Assembly (NCBI RefSeq): GCF_000815225.1
Contig: NZ_CP010427.1
Span: 186,001 to 250,000 of the forward strand
Direction: 5' to 3'
Length of the DNA stretch: 64,000 nt
DNA from: Allofrancisella guangzhouensis
GTDB taxonomy: Bacteria > Pseudomonadota > Gammaproteobacteria > Francisellales > Francisellaceae
Shown here: positions 55,169-63,707 of the stretch, piece after piece
How the letters are laid out: each line of letters opens with the position of its first letter
Position numbering within the stretch: the first letter of the stretch is position 1
Translations under genes and position numbers: made by a program
Notes under the pieces: generated by a model
The model's input: the letters and a program-made list of their open reading frames with translations, nothing else
Databases searched by the model: none
What the model was told of the DNA's origin: nothing

Positions 55169-57019
55169 ATGTTTTGGAATATTATTTTTGGTAACCCAAT
55201 CTCAAAAACAGAATTAGAAAAGTACACCTTACCTAAAAAATTTGCCCTCCCAATACTATCATCAGATGCTTTATCATCAGTTGCTTATGCTACGGGTGAA
55301 ATATTAGCAACCTTAGCAGTAGCTGGCGTGGTGGCTATGGGAATGTCATTTCACATTTCTTTATTTATTATTGCTTTAATTGTGATTGTAGGAATATGTT
55401 ATATCCAGACTATAAATGCTTATCCTAATGGTGGAGGAGCATACGTGGTTGCTAAAGAAAACTTAGGAATCCCAGCTGGATTAGTAGCGGCATCCGCATT
55501 ACTTATAGACTATGTTTTGACCGTTGCTGTAAGTATTTCAGCAGGCATTTTAGCTATTACTTCAGCTTTCCCTGGATTAATAGAGTATAGAACTTCAATG
55601 GCAGTGTTTGCGATAGTCCTCATGGTGTGGGTAAACCTAAGGGGTATAAAAGATACAGCAACAGCGCTTGTATGGCCAACCTATGCTTTTGTAGTAATCA
55701 TCATAATTATGGTAGGCATAGGAACATTTAATTTATTTACAGGTAGTTTACACCCGATTGACTACTCAAATGCTGCAAAACATCTGGTGGTAGTTAACCA
55801 AACTTTGAGTGTTACTTTAATCTTGCGAGCATTTTCTTCTGGGTGTTCAGCAATGACAGGTATAGAAGCTATAGCTAATGGAGTGTCTCTATTCCGTCCA
55901 GATAGAAAAAAGAATGCAATCATTACACTTATTATATTAATGATCTTATTAATAGTTATGTTTGCAGGCATCTCTTATTTATCTTATAAGCTAAAAATTC
56001 ATCCTTTGGTAGATCAAAGTGAGTTATCTCAGCTGGGACATAGTGTTTTTGGGGATGGTTTAGCTTACTATTTTTTACAGCTGGCTACTTGTCTGATACT
56101 TATAATTGCTGCTAATACTTCATTTTCAGCTTTTCCAATATTGGCATCTATTTTAAGTAGGGATGGTTTTTTACCAGCACAGTTTAAAAATAAAGATGAA
56201 AGACTAGCTTTTAGAAATGGTATTATTATTTTGGGACTTTTTGCTATAAGTTTAGTCATACTTTTTAGTGCAGATACTAGCTCTCTTATTCCTTTATATT
56301 CTATAGGGGTATTCTTAGCATTTACATTGTGTCAAAGTGGCTTACTAATTTTTTGGTATAAAAATAGAAAAGAAGTTAAAAAGTGGTATCTAAAATCTTT
56401 GATAAATCTAGTTGGCTGTGTAACAACATTTGTAACTGTTTTGATAATAACGGAATCTAAATTTACCGAAGGAGCTTGGATCGTGCTAATCGCTATTCCA
56501 ATTTTGGTAACATTTTTTTGCGGTATAAGCAGGCACTACAAAGCTGTAAGTAAAAGTCTCGAAATTTCCTCGCTAGAATTGCTTGAGATAGAAAAACAAG
56601 CGGTAAATGATATAAAAATAATCATACCTATATCAAGCTTACACAAGGGAACCTTAAAAGCTATAGAATTTGCCATGTCAATATCAACTAATATAGATAT
56701 AGTAACTATAAATATAGACCACATTGAGACAGAAAAGCTAAAAGCAGATTGGGATAGATTTAAAATCAAACATGAACTTATAGTTATAGAACCTAAGATA
56801 CAATCTTTTGTATATTATTTTATTAAGTATGTAAAAGTAAGTGATAAAAATAATTCCAATGAGCAATTATCAACTATAGTTTTGCCAAAGGTGCAAAATC
56901 GTAAATTTTGGCATGGGATGTTGCATAACCAAAGAGCTTTCTTGCTTAAATGGGGTTTAAAAAGTATAAGTCAACAAGGTGATACTCGCGTTGTAATAGA
57001 GGTCCCTTATCAGATATAA
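55169..57019 (+). CDS. APC superfamily amino acid permease
   Basis: A 616-residue membrane protein with about 12 predicted helices in the first ~460 residues and a hydrophilic C-terminal extension of ~150 residues. The N-terminal PILSSDALSSVAYATGEIL and following helices match the APC permeases of the kind with a cytoplasmic C-terminal domain. The tail reads like a Usp-like or regulatory domain (DIKIIIPISSLHKGTLKAIEFAMSIS). The substrate is likely an amino acid or polyamine but is not determinable. It sits between pyrC and pyrF without an obvious pathway link. Confidence 0.85.
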   Translation: MFWNIIFGNPISKTELEKYTLPKKFALPILSSDALSSVAYATGEILATLAVAGVVAMGMSFHISLFIIALIVIVGICYIQTINAYPNGGGAYVVAKENLGIPAGLVAASALLIDYVLTVAVSISAGILAITSAFPGLIEYRTSMAVFAIVLMVWVNLRGIKDTATALVWPTYAFVVIIIIMVGIGTFNLFTGSLHPIDYSNAAKHLVVVNQTLSVTLILRAFSSGCSAMTGIEAIANGVSLFRPDRKKNAIITLIILMILLIVMFAGISYLSYKLKIHPLVDQSELSQLGHSVFGDGLAYYFLQLATCLILIIAANTSFSAFPILASILSRDGFLPAQFKNKDERLAFRNGIIILGLFAISLVILFSADTSSLIPLYSIGVFLAFTLCQSGLLIFWYKNRKEVKKWYLKSLINLVGCVTTFVTVLIITESKFTEGAWIVLIAIPILVTFFCGISRHYKAVSKSLEISSLELLEIEKQAVNDIKIIIPISSLHKGTLKAIEFAMSISTNIDIVTINIDHIETEKLKADWDRFKIKHELIVIEPKIQSFVYYFIKYVKVSDKNNSNEQLSTIVLPKVQNRKFWHGMLHNQRAFLLKWGLKSISQQGDTRVVIEVPYQI

Positions 57020-57109
57020 ATAAAGATTTAAAGTTAGTGCCTATTTATCTAGGTTATTTAAATGAGCTTTTTTATAAAAACCCGTTTAGTTATATTCAAC
57101 AAGGTTTGC

Positions 57110-57115
57110 TATACT
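57110..57115 (+). promoter_or_regulatory. Candidate -10 element for pyrF
   Basis: TATACT lies about 45 bases before the pyrF start, at a position suiting a sigma-70 promoter. No good -35 was found at the standard spacing, so this is a low-confidence call. Confidence 0.3.
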
Positions 57116-57158
57116 AATACAAAATACTATTTTAATAACTAACTTTAAGAAAAATTAT

Positions 57159-57788
57159 ATGAAAATAATGTTCTCAGCCGATGGTATTTCTAAGTCTGAT
57201 TTAGAAAAAACAGCTATTATTTCAAAATATGTTGACTGTATAAAAATAGGTCATATCTTATGTTCTACTCTTTCTTTTAAAGAGATTCATGAACTTGTAG
57301 GCGATAAAGATATATTTTTAGATTTTAAATTACACGATATTCCAAATACTGTTAAAACAGCCATTGAAAATTATTCAAAAGCTATTTCAAACTTTAAATA
57401 TTTCACTTTTCATGGTACAGCTAGTGATGAGATGGTAAAAGCAGCTCTTAATGCAGATACACAGGCTACACCTTTAGCAGTGATTACACTAAGTAGTGAT
57501 GCTAGTTTTGATAAACAAGATAGTTTAGTTAAGTTTGAAAGATGCGTGAATTTAGGTGTGGAAAACTTTATATGTCATCCACATTTAGTTACAGATGTAA
57601 AAGCTAAATTTGGTAATAAAATTAAGTTATATGTGCCAGGTGTTAGACTTGAATCAGATTCTAAAGATGACCATTTTAATGCTTTAACTCCGCAAAAAGC
57701 CAAAGAGTTAGAAGTTGACTATATAATAGTCGGAAGACCTCTATTAAAAGCTGATAATATTATAGCTAAGTTACAAGAATTTATATAA
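57159..57788 (+). CDS. pyrF: Orotidine 5'-phosphate decarboxylase
   Basis: A 209-residue enzyme for the last step of UMP synthesis. The active-site motif DFKLHDIPNTVKTA (Asp-x-Lys-x-x-Asp) is present around residue 60. VPGVRLESDS and DYIIVGRPLLKA near the C-terminus match the phosphate-binding end. It is followed 5 bases later by the PyrD-like gene, a pyrimidine pairing. Confidence 0.95.
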   Translation: MKIMFSADGISKSDLEKTAIISKYVDCIKIGHILCSTLSFKEIHELVGDKDIFLDFKLHDIPNTVKTAIENYSKAISNFKYFTFHGTASDEMVKAALNADTQATPLAVITLSSDASFDKQDSLVKFERCVNLGVENFICHPHLVTDVKAKFGNKIKLYVPGVRLESDSKDDHFNALTPQKAKELEVDYIIVGRPLLKADNIIAKLQEFI

Positions 57789-57793
57789 AAATT

Positions 57794-58534
57794 ATGCAAA
57801 ATCAAAACTTAAAGAAAATAATAATCTCGCCGCCATTTGGGAAATATATTAAATTTAAAGAAACCTCTAATGTCTATGGGTCTTTTACAGTAAATAGACG
57901 TTGGGGCCTTATAAAACAAGCTATAAAAACAATTCGCAAAATAGAAAAAAATGCTTGGCGTAATAAGATAGGTTTACGTAACCCTGGTTTAGCAAACATA
58001 AAACCACCGAAAAGATCTCAAGATATTATTTCATTAGCTGCTTTAGAGATAGCAGACTGGCATAGCTTTGCAGCAACTTTAGAAACACAAAAGTTTGCTA
58101 ATCATAAAAATATAGAAATTAATATAGGTTGCCCTAACGCTAGGATTGCTGATTTTCCAGCTGAACTAGCTTATTTATTTGAGGGTAGAAATATAATTAT
58201 CAAAATGCCACCAACTATAGATATTAACACTAAGATAAGAAAATATGTAGAGATTGGAATAACAACTTTTCACCTTTGTAACACGATTCCTACTGATAAA
58301 GGCGGAGTATCAGGTTATCCTTTACAAAAATATACTCTTCCTGCTATAAAAGCAGCTAGAGAAGAGTTTGGCAATAATATAACTATAATTGGCGGTGGTG
58401 GGATATACACGTTAGAAGATGCCCAAAAATACCTAGATGCTGGGGCTGATCATTTATCTCTAAGCACAGTTTTATTTAACCCTATTAAAGCAAGGAAACT
58501 TATAAAAAGGTTATTGTATATAGAGGATTATTAG
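57794..58534 (+). CDS. Short PyrD-like dihydroorotate dehydrogenase
   Basis: A 246-residue flavoprotein-like barrel. It keeps NIGCPNA (FMN/substrate loop), IIKMPPTIDI, CNTIPTDKGGVSG and the FMN phosphate-binding TIIGGGGIYTLEDAQKYLDAGADHLSLST. It is shorter than class 1 (~310) or class 2 (~335) enzymes, and the usual N-terminal segment is reduced. I cannot point to the catalytic Cys/Ser loop, so activity is uncertain. Its position directly behind pyrF supports a pyrimidine role. Confidence 0.78.
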   Translation: MQNQNLKKIIISPPFGKYIKFKETSNVYGSFTVNRRWGLIKQAIKTIRKIEKNAWRNKIGLRNPGLANIKPPKRSQDIISLAALEIADWHSFAATLETQKFANHKNIEINIGCPNARIADFPAELAYLFEGRNIIIKMPPTIDINTKIRKYVEIGITTFHLCNTIPTDKGGVSGYPLQKYTLPAIKAAREEFGNNITIIGGGGIYTLEDAQKYLDAGADHLSLSTVLFNPIKARKLIKRLLYIEDY

Positions 58535-58679
58535 CTAGATTGTATTCTGAAAGTTTGATATATTGGAAGTATCAGTCAGAGAAGTTACTGTCTGCCGAAT
58601 GCGTTAGTAATTTTATCTCTTGACATACTCTAATATCTAAATGCAGGATGGTGTTATTTCAGAGCTAGAAAGTATCCAC

Positions 58680-59381
58680 TTATTTTATTGAGTTATTTTT
58701 AAGTCTTTCTGGTAAGCTACCAGTTGCTTCATAGTATATTTGGTTCAACCTTACTAACTCTTCAGGATGTGCTTTAAAATATTCTTCCCCATTTACTTCT
58801 CCATCTAGGGACTCATCTGATGTGTCATTGGATAAATGATAATACCCCCATCCTGTAAGAGCAAATCTGCAAGGAGATCCGTCTCCTGTATCAGCTATTA
58901 AAATCGGCATTGCTTCGTAACCGGAACCCTTGCTAGTTAAAGTATATACTACTCCCTGTATAGGAGTCACTTTTATATTACAATAATGATCTTTACCGAA
59001 CGGTTTACTAGCTAAACCATCCTCCACAACAGTCTTTTTCAAGGGATCAAAATATTGCATATTAAAGATTATTCTGTCTGCCTTACCATTCCTCGCAGTA
59101 TAAGCAACAGGTCCATTTACTTCATATAAATGAGAATATGGATTATAAGCATCCCATGAATTTCGCTCACCTGGAGTACCTAGATGAATTGAGCTCTCCT
59201 CTTTACCAGACTCGTTATAAACTTTTAATTCATAGTTAAAGTTACATAGAGAAGGAGATGTTTCAGCCCCTTTACAACTCTCTGGTTTTACATCATTTTT
59301 AAAGTAAATACCTACATGATTGTCAGCATAAGCACCTGCATAGCCTAATGCACATGCGATTATTAGTCCTAGTTTTTTCAT
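58680..59381 (-). CDS. Secreted protein of unknown function
   Basis: A 233-residue protein with a Sec signal peptide (residues 1-19, cleavage near AYA). The mature part has four cysteines (roughly 36, 46, 133 and 170), probably two disulphides, and looks beta-rich, so it should be periplasmic or exported. No family is recognised. The start follows AAGGAAA. It lies convergent with the PyrD-like gene and about 320 bases left of the type VI genes on the same strand; co-regulation is possible but not shown. Confidence 0.65.
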   Translation of the reverse strand: MKKLGLIIACALGYAGAYADNHVGIYFKNDVKPESCKGAETSPSLCNFNYELKVYNESGKEESSIHLGTPGERNSWDAYNPYSHLYEVNGPVAYTARNGKADRIIFNMQYFDPLKKTVVEDGLASKPFGKDHYCNIKVTPIQGVVYTLTSKGSGYEAMPILIADTGDGSPCRFALTGWGYYHLSNDTSDESLDGEVNGEEYFKAHPEELVRLNQIYYEATGSLPERLKNNSIK

Positions 59382-59529
59382 AAACCATTTCCTTTTTATT
59401 AGATTAAATTTACTTATATATTACAAATAAATTTTATAAATTTCAATTATTTTTTTAAAAAAATAAAAAATTATTTATTATATTTTATAAACCATGTAAA
59501 AACAAAGTAAATATAAAGGATAATTTTGC

Positions 59530-59640
59530 ATGGGTCTTCGTTCAAAACGATACCTTGAAAATAATTTAATAGATAATAATTATAGTAATTTAAGGACTAC
59601 TCTGATAGTAATAGTTTTATTTACGCCAAGTAAAAATTAA
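59530..59640 (+). CDS. Possible small protein of 36 residues
   Basis: A short plus-strand frame (starting MGLRSKRYLENN, ending FTPSKN) preceded by AAAGGATAAT ten bases before ATG and followed 25 bases later by a Rho-independent terminator. The second half is hydrophobic (LIVIVLFT). No homologue is recognised. Ribosome binding site, frame and terminator together make a small gene or a small RNA plausible. Confidence 0.35.
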   Translation: MGLRSKRYLENNLIDNNYSNLRTTLIVIVLFTPSKN

Positions 59641-59663
59641 GTCGTTTTATATCTTTGATTAAA

Positions 59664-59697
59664 TGGTTACAAGTCTTAGGTTTGTAACTATTTTTTC
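59664..59697 (+). terminator. Rho-independent terminator, plus strand
   Basis: GGTTACAA and TTGTAACT pair around a 9-base loop, followed directly by a run of six T on the plus strand (59691-59696). It is a clear intrinsic terminator reading right, and it sits 8 bases from the end of the leftward vgrG. Read on the minus strand there is no T-run after it, so it does not serve vgrG. Confidence 0.75.
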
Positions 59698-59704
59698 AAA
59701 CTAA

Positions 59705-59980
59705 TTACCCAAGATTTATAGATGTTCCTTTAATAGTAACACCACTAGAAGAAAGCTCTATTGAGCTTGCTCCACATTTTATGATTACTGTACTAGAATT
59801 TATTTCTATACTATTACTGCCACATTTTAGTGTAATTTTATCCTTACACTCAATAGTTGTTTCTTTAGCCGTTAATTTAGCTGACTCATCTTTCTGACTT
59901 AAAATCAAAATGCTTTTCTGATTTGCATTTAGGATTATATCATCAGAAGTTATTTCAAAAAAATTATTATTATCTGCCAT
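59705..59980 (-). CDS. vgrG: Short VgrG-like spike protein
   Basis: A 91-residue protein at the vgrG position of an FPI-type type VI system. It shows the repeating beta pattern of a gp5/VgrG triple-stranded needle: DKITLKCGSNSIEINSS, then TVIIKCGASSIELSSS and GVTIKGTSINLG. Francisella VgrG is already tiny (164 residues, from memory) and lacks the gp27 part; this one is shorter still and consists almost only of the needle. It begins 7 bases after the iglE stop, so it is in the same operon. No gene follows it leftward where iglF is expected. Confidence 0.75.
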   Translation of the reverse strand: MADNNNFFEITSDDIILNANQKSILILSQKDESAKLTAKETTIECKDKITLKCGSNSIEINSSTVIIKCGASSIELSSSGVTIKGTSINLG

Positions 59981-59987
59981 AATATCA

Positions 59988-60413
59988 TTACTCGCTTTCT
60001 TTACAGCTTATATACCCTTTATCATCTACTGTACAGTTCCATGAGTTTCCAGCAGGGTCAGGTATATAATATCTCCAGGTGTTATAATCTTTTCCTATAT
60101 TCATAACAAAATATATAGCTCCAGGCTCATTCTTAGACTTAAACGACAATGTGTCCGTTAGATCCTGAGGATGAACTAACTTTGTTTGATGGTCACTATC
60201 TAAGATTTGTTTGCTAAGAGAGTCATACGTTGCCTGAGCCATCTTATCCATAGAACTAGGTTGCTCATAAACTACCAGGTAATTATTACCCGCATTTGCC
60301 TGAGGAGAAGATTTTAAATTAACGTAAAACTGGTTTTTTGGTATAGTTGTTGTTGTACAACTTGATAGCAAAGCTAATGTAGCGATAGCTACACCAAAGG
60401 TAAGTTTTCTCAT
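59988..60413 (-). CDS. iglE: IglE-like lipoprotein (type VI outer membrane component, TssJ-like)
   Basis: A 141-residue lipoprotein with a signal peptide and lipobox LLSSC (Cys about residue 19), followed by TTTTIPKNQFYVNL, which resembles Francisella IglE. IglE sits in the outer membrane and contacts PdpB, like TssJ. ATG 60413 overlaps the pdpB stop (TGATG) and has GGAGAATA upstream; a GTG three bases earlier is also possible. The order pdpA-pdpB-iglE-vgrG supports the call. Confidence 0.85.
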   Translation of the reverse strand: MRKLTFGVAIATLALLSSCTTTTIPKNQFYVNLKSSPQANAGNNYLVVYEQPSSMDKMAQATYDSLSKQILDSDHQTKLVHPQDLTDTLSFKSKNEPGAIYFVMNIGKDYNTWRYYIPDPAGNSWNCTVDDKGYISCKESE

Positions 60414-63400
60414 CACATATTCTCCATAATATTTACTTCATTAAGCATTTTAAATACATTATTAAATTGGATTTTAAATTTGATAGCTACGTTATTTTGC
60501 TTCCACGTATATGTGTCGCTGTCTTTGTTTGCTTTATCAAGAAGCTTTAGAAAAGACCAATAGCTTGAATGTATTTCGATAGAGTTAATTTGATCATGGT
60601 TATCTATATACCCCACAGAGCTAGATTGCTGCTCAAACCATTTATATTTTAGAGTTATAGGTTTCTGTTCGGTACTAATTCCTATGACTTTTTCATTACC
60701 AGCACTTAGGATAGTCATTTTAATAAAAGTATCATTTGCCAAAAGGGTATTCGGTGTTGGCATTATGTTTAATGTGATGTCTAAAGGTTTTGGTTTTCCA
60801 GATTTATCCCATAAAGAGTTTGTAAGTTTTTGGACACTATTAAGGGTACTAATCATATTTTGAGTGTTAGAGCCAAATAGATCTGGAATTTTAGCTGTCC
60901 ATTGTTCATTTTTGTATTCAAATATTCCATACATATCTTTTTCAACAGTTTTCCAAAACTTTCCTTTTGGACCAAAGACTTCCGTAAGCTCCTTGGGAGA
61001 AGCAATTTTATTAAGATTTTCTGAAAAAGGATACCTCCCTTTCTGCTTATCAATTATTGATTCTATATCTTTTTTCCAAAGTTTGCTTTTATATTTGATA
61101 AGATAAGGTTTTCCAAAGTTCATAATATTCTTCAAAGGAGCAGTAAAAATAATAGAATTCTCTTCACTTATATTGTTTTTCTTAAGCAAAGAATTTACTT
61201 TACATAAGTAAGATTCTTTTGATTTTGTGTATAAGTTAAGAGTTATTTTATTTATAGCATCAGCTTTGTCATTAGAGTTATTAATTTCATTAGCTATATT
61301 TCTTATTATTTGATTATACTGGTTTATATCATTAGGGTTAGAAATCATTTTGTTAACATTTTGGAAATATGAATCAATTACGCTTAATTGAGGTATTTCC
61401 TTAAAAGCTTCTTTGTCAAAAGTCGTGTTCTTAACAAGAGTTTTTAACATATTATTAAACTGGGAACTAGTCGATGAGATAAGCAGCAAAGAAGAAACTA
61501 TATCGTTAAGATTTATACTATGTTTATATGAAGTTATAAGCTTAATATATGATTCTTTATAATTGTGTATATACGTTTGTAAAGCATTATTATAGTAGTT
61601 ATTAATAGCAGAACTATTAATACCATGTTTTTTTAGGAGATTAATAACTTTTTTATAAGAAGATATCTCTGGTAATACTATCTCTTTTAAACCAATTTTA
61701 GTATATAACATTGAGATATTACCATAATAGCTACCATTATCAGCTACATTAATCACAAATTGCTTTATGGTACTTTTATCTAAAAGTTTAGGCTTTGATA
61801 ATACAAGATTATTCATTATGTCATTATAAACCGCCTGCATAATTACCTTGTACCAGCTTGGCTTTGTTATTTTTAGATCATTAGGTAAATGTTTTTTTAA
61901 TTGTTTATTTGTTTTTTCTAACAAATCAAGAGCTGCCTGAAGATTGTCTACTCCAGTATCACTTGTTAATGGGACCAATCCTTTTATGTCTTTAAGCTCA
62001 CCCGAAGTTTTAGTAGTATCTTTGATCTTATTGTAAAGATTTTCAAGAAACTCTCTATTGTATTCCGATAAAGAGTTTTTCATTTTAGGAAAAATTTTTT
62101 CCATAAATATGTTTATAACTTGTTGTTTTGCTACAGGTAGATCTATCTCCTCTAAAAATATATGTAAAGTTCTTAGGTTAACAGTGCTGTTGTCTACCAC
62201 ATATGATTTAGCCATTTCATAAACATGGGTATTAACAAATAAATCCTGGTATGTTAAATCATTAAGATCCTTAGTAGCTATATTTACGTTTAGTTTTGGT
62301 ACAGAAGCGCTAACATACGTTGTAATAGCATCTTCAGGTATATTTGTTACTAAGCTCCATATTTTTATATTTGATTTTATTAGGTTTTGCAAAAGAACAT
62401 TTTGAGGTGCAATAAGCATTAAGAAGACAAAAGTCCTATCTATACTATTTTCTGAGGATGAGGAATTTTCTAATAATTCTAAGAGTTGATGCTGAATTTT
62501 TACACTTTCATTAACATAAATTCCATGCTCTAACATTTTATCTGGATAAAGAAAGCTATCTATCAGTTTACTTTTTACTTCTAATATAGAATCTTTACTT
62601 AGATTAGTCGTCTGTATAACTTCTGTAGGTTTATTTGGAATAGTAAAAAGCTCTTGTTTATACTCACTAATGATATTTTTGTACTTAAAAATATTAGCTG
62701 TAAATATTATACCTAGCATGGTTGACATCGATCCAATACTTATCCATATCACCTTTTTAAAATTTTTTGTTTTGTATGGTTGATAACTAAAATCTCCCTG
62801 AAATAGGTTCTGGTTAATGCTAGCTGTAGTGTTGTTAAGATATAAAGCAACGTTCTGAATAGCTTTTGTTGTATCTATAAAGTCTAGTTTTTCTAAAAAA
62901 TATTTATAACAACTATAGACATCGTTGATAAAATAACTAAAGTGCAAAAACTCTTGAGGTTGCTTTTTAAATAGTAGATTACTTGCTAGATTGTTTATCT
63001 TCTTAAGATAAAGCTCAAACTCCTCTTTTATATTTTGTGGATTTAAAGCTGGTGATAATAGAGGGATGTTATGTTTTGCAACACAATCAATAAAAGTATT
63101 ATAGCTAGGATGCTTTTGAATATCAGCAACAGTTAAAACAAAATTAGGTAGTTTTTTGTAAGCTTTTGCTAGCTGAATTATTACTGATCTTAAACTCTTT
63201 ACCTCTTCTAAAAAAAAAGTTTCATTTTTAACATTTATATGCTCAAATGAATAAACAATAGTTGGAATTTTTCCACAGATTGAACTAATTTTATGGCAGA
63301 ATTTTCCTAATTCTTTATATATATGGTCTTCGTTAAAATTATTTAGTTCAAGGATATATGCCTGATCTGATAGATAATGATTATAGCTAGTGCTTTGAAC

Positions 63401-63688
63401 TTTATATAATTCTATTCCTAAAGTTTTATTTGTCTCACTTTCGATAACTTTTGAGTTTGATGGATTTACATGAATAAAAAAATTAGCCTTATTTTTAAAA
63501 GATTTTTTTGTTTTTCTGTCAGCCTGAGATAATAATTGTCTAAAAGTTTTGTTTAGCCTTAGGGAATTTCCTACCCTAAATTTTGGAAGATACTTTCTTG
63601 AATTTTTGATATTAAAAACTAGTAATATAATAATAGCAACAATAAAAATTAATACAAAAGCTAATAATATTAAGATATATAAGTTCAT
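60413..63688 (-). CDS. pdpB: PdpB, IcmF/TssM-like type VI inner membrane protein
   Basis: A 1091-residue protein with two transmembrane helices, at residues 3-26 and 313-334, and a large C-terminal region in the periplasm, the layout of IcmF/TssM. The length matches Francisella PdpB (about 1093). No Walker A motif is seen in the cytoplasmic part, as in the Francisella family. Together with IglE and DotU it makes the membrane complex of the type VI system. The next gene on the left overlaps its stop codon, and pdpA ends 19 bases before its start. Confidence 0.9.
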   Translation of the reverse strand: MNLYILILLAFVLIFIVAIIILLVFNIKNSRKYLPKFRVGNSLRLNKTFRQLLSQADRKTKKSFKNKANFFIHVNPSNSKVIESETNKTLGIELYKVQSTSYNHYLSDQAYILELNNFNEDHIYKELGKFCHKISSICGKIPTIVYSFEHINVKNETFFLEEVKSLRSVIIQLAKAYKKLPNFVLTVADIQKHPSYNTFIDCVAKHNIPLLSPALNPQNIKEEFELYLKKINNLASNLLFKKQPQEFLHFSYFINDVYSCYKYFLEKLDFIDTTKAIQNVALYLNNTTASINQNLFQGDFSYQPYKTKNFKKVIWISIGSMSTMLGIIFTANIFKYKNIISEYKQELFTIPNKPTEVIQTTNLSKDSILEVKSKLIDSFLYPDKMLEHGIYVNESVKIQHQLLELLENSSSSENSIDRTFVFLMLIAPQNVLLQNLIKSNIKIWSLVTNIPEDAITTYVSASVPKLNVNIATKDLNDLTYQDLFVNTHVYEMAKSYVVDNSTVNLRTLHIFLEEIDLPVAKQQVINIFMEKIFPKMKNSLSEYNREFLENLYNKIKDTTKTSGELKDIKGLVPLTSDTGVDNLQAALDLLEKTNKQLKKHLPNDLKITKPSWYKVIMQAVYNDIMNNLVLSKPKLLDKSTIKQFVINVADNGSYYGNISMLYTKIGLKEIVLPEISSYKKVINLLKKHGINSSAINNYYNNALQTYIHNYKESYIKLITSYKHSINLNDIVSSLLLISSTSSQFNNMLKTLVKNTTFDKEAFKEIPQLSVIDSYFQNVNKMISNPNDINQYNQIIRNIANEINNSNDKADAINKITLNLYTKSKESYLCKVNSLLKKNNISEENSIIFTAPLKNIMNFGKPYLIKYKSKLWKKDIESIIDKQKGRYPFSENLNKIASPKELTEVFGPKGKFWKTVEKDMYGIFEYKNEQWTAKIPDLFGSNTQNMISTLNSVQKLTNSLWDKSGKPKPLDITLNIMPTPNTLLANDTFIKMTILSAGNEKVIGISTEQKPITLKYKWFEQQSSSVGYIDNHDQINSIEIHSSYWSFLKLLDKANKDSDTYTWKQNNVAIKFKIQFNNVFKMLNEVNIMENM

Positions 63689-63707
63689 ATGTATTTACTC
63701 CAAAATC

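Larger units (their letters stand above)
59382..59704. other. Intergenic region between the secreted protein gene and vgrG
   Basis: It contains an AT-rich promoter area for the leftward gene (59400-59500). On the plus strand it contains a 36-codon open frame with its own ribosome binding site (59530-59640) and a clear terminator at 59664-59697. The iglF gene, which follows vgrG in the Francisella pathogenicity island, is absent here. Confidence 0.5.
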
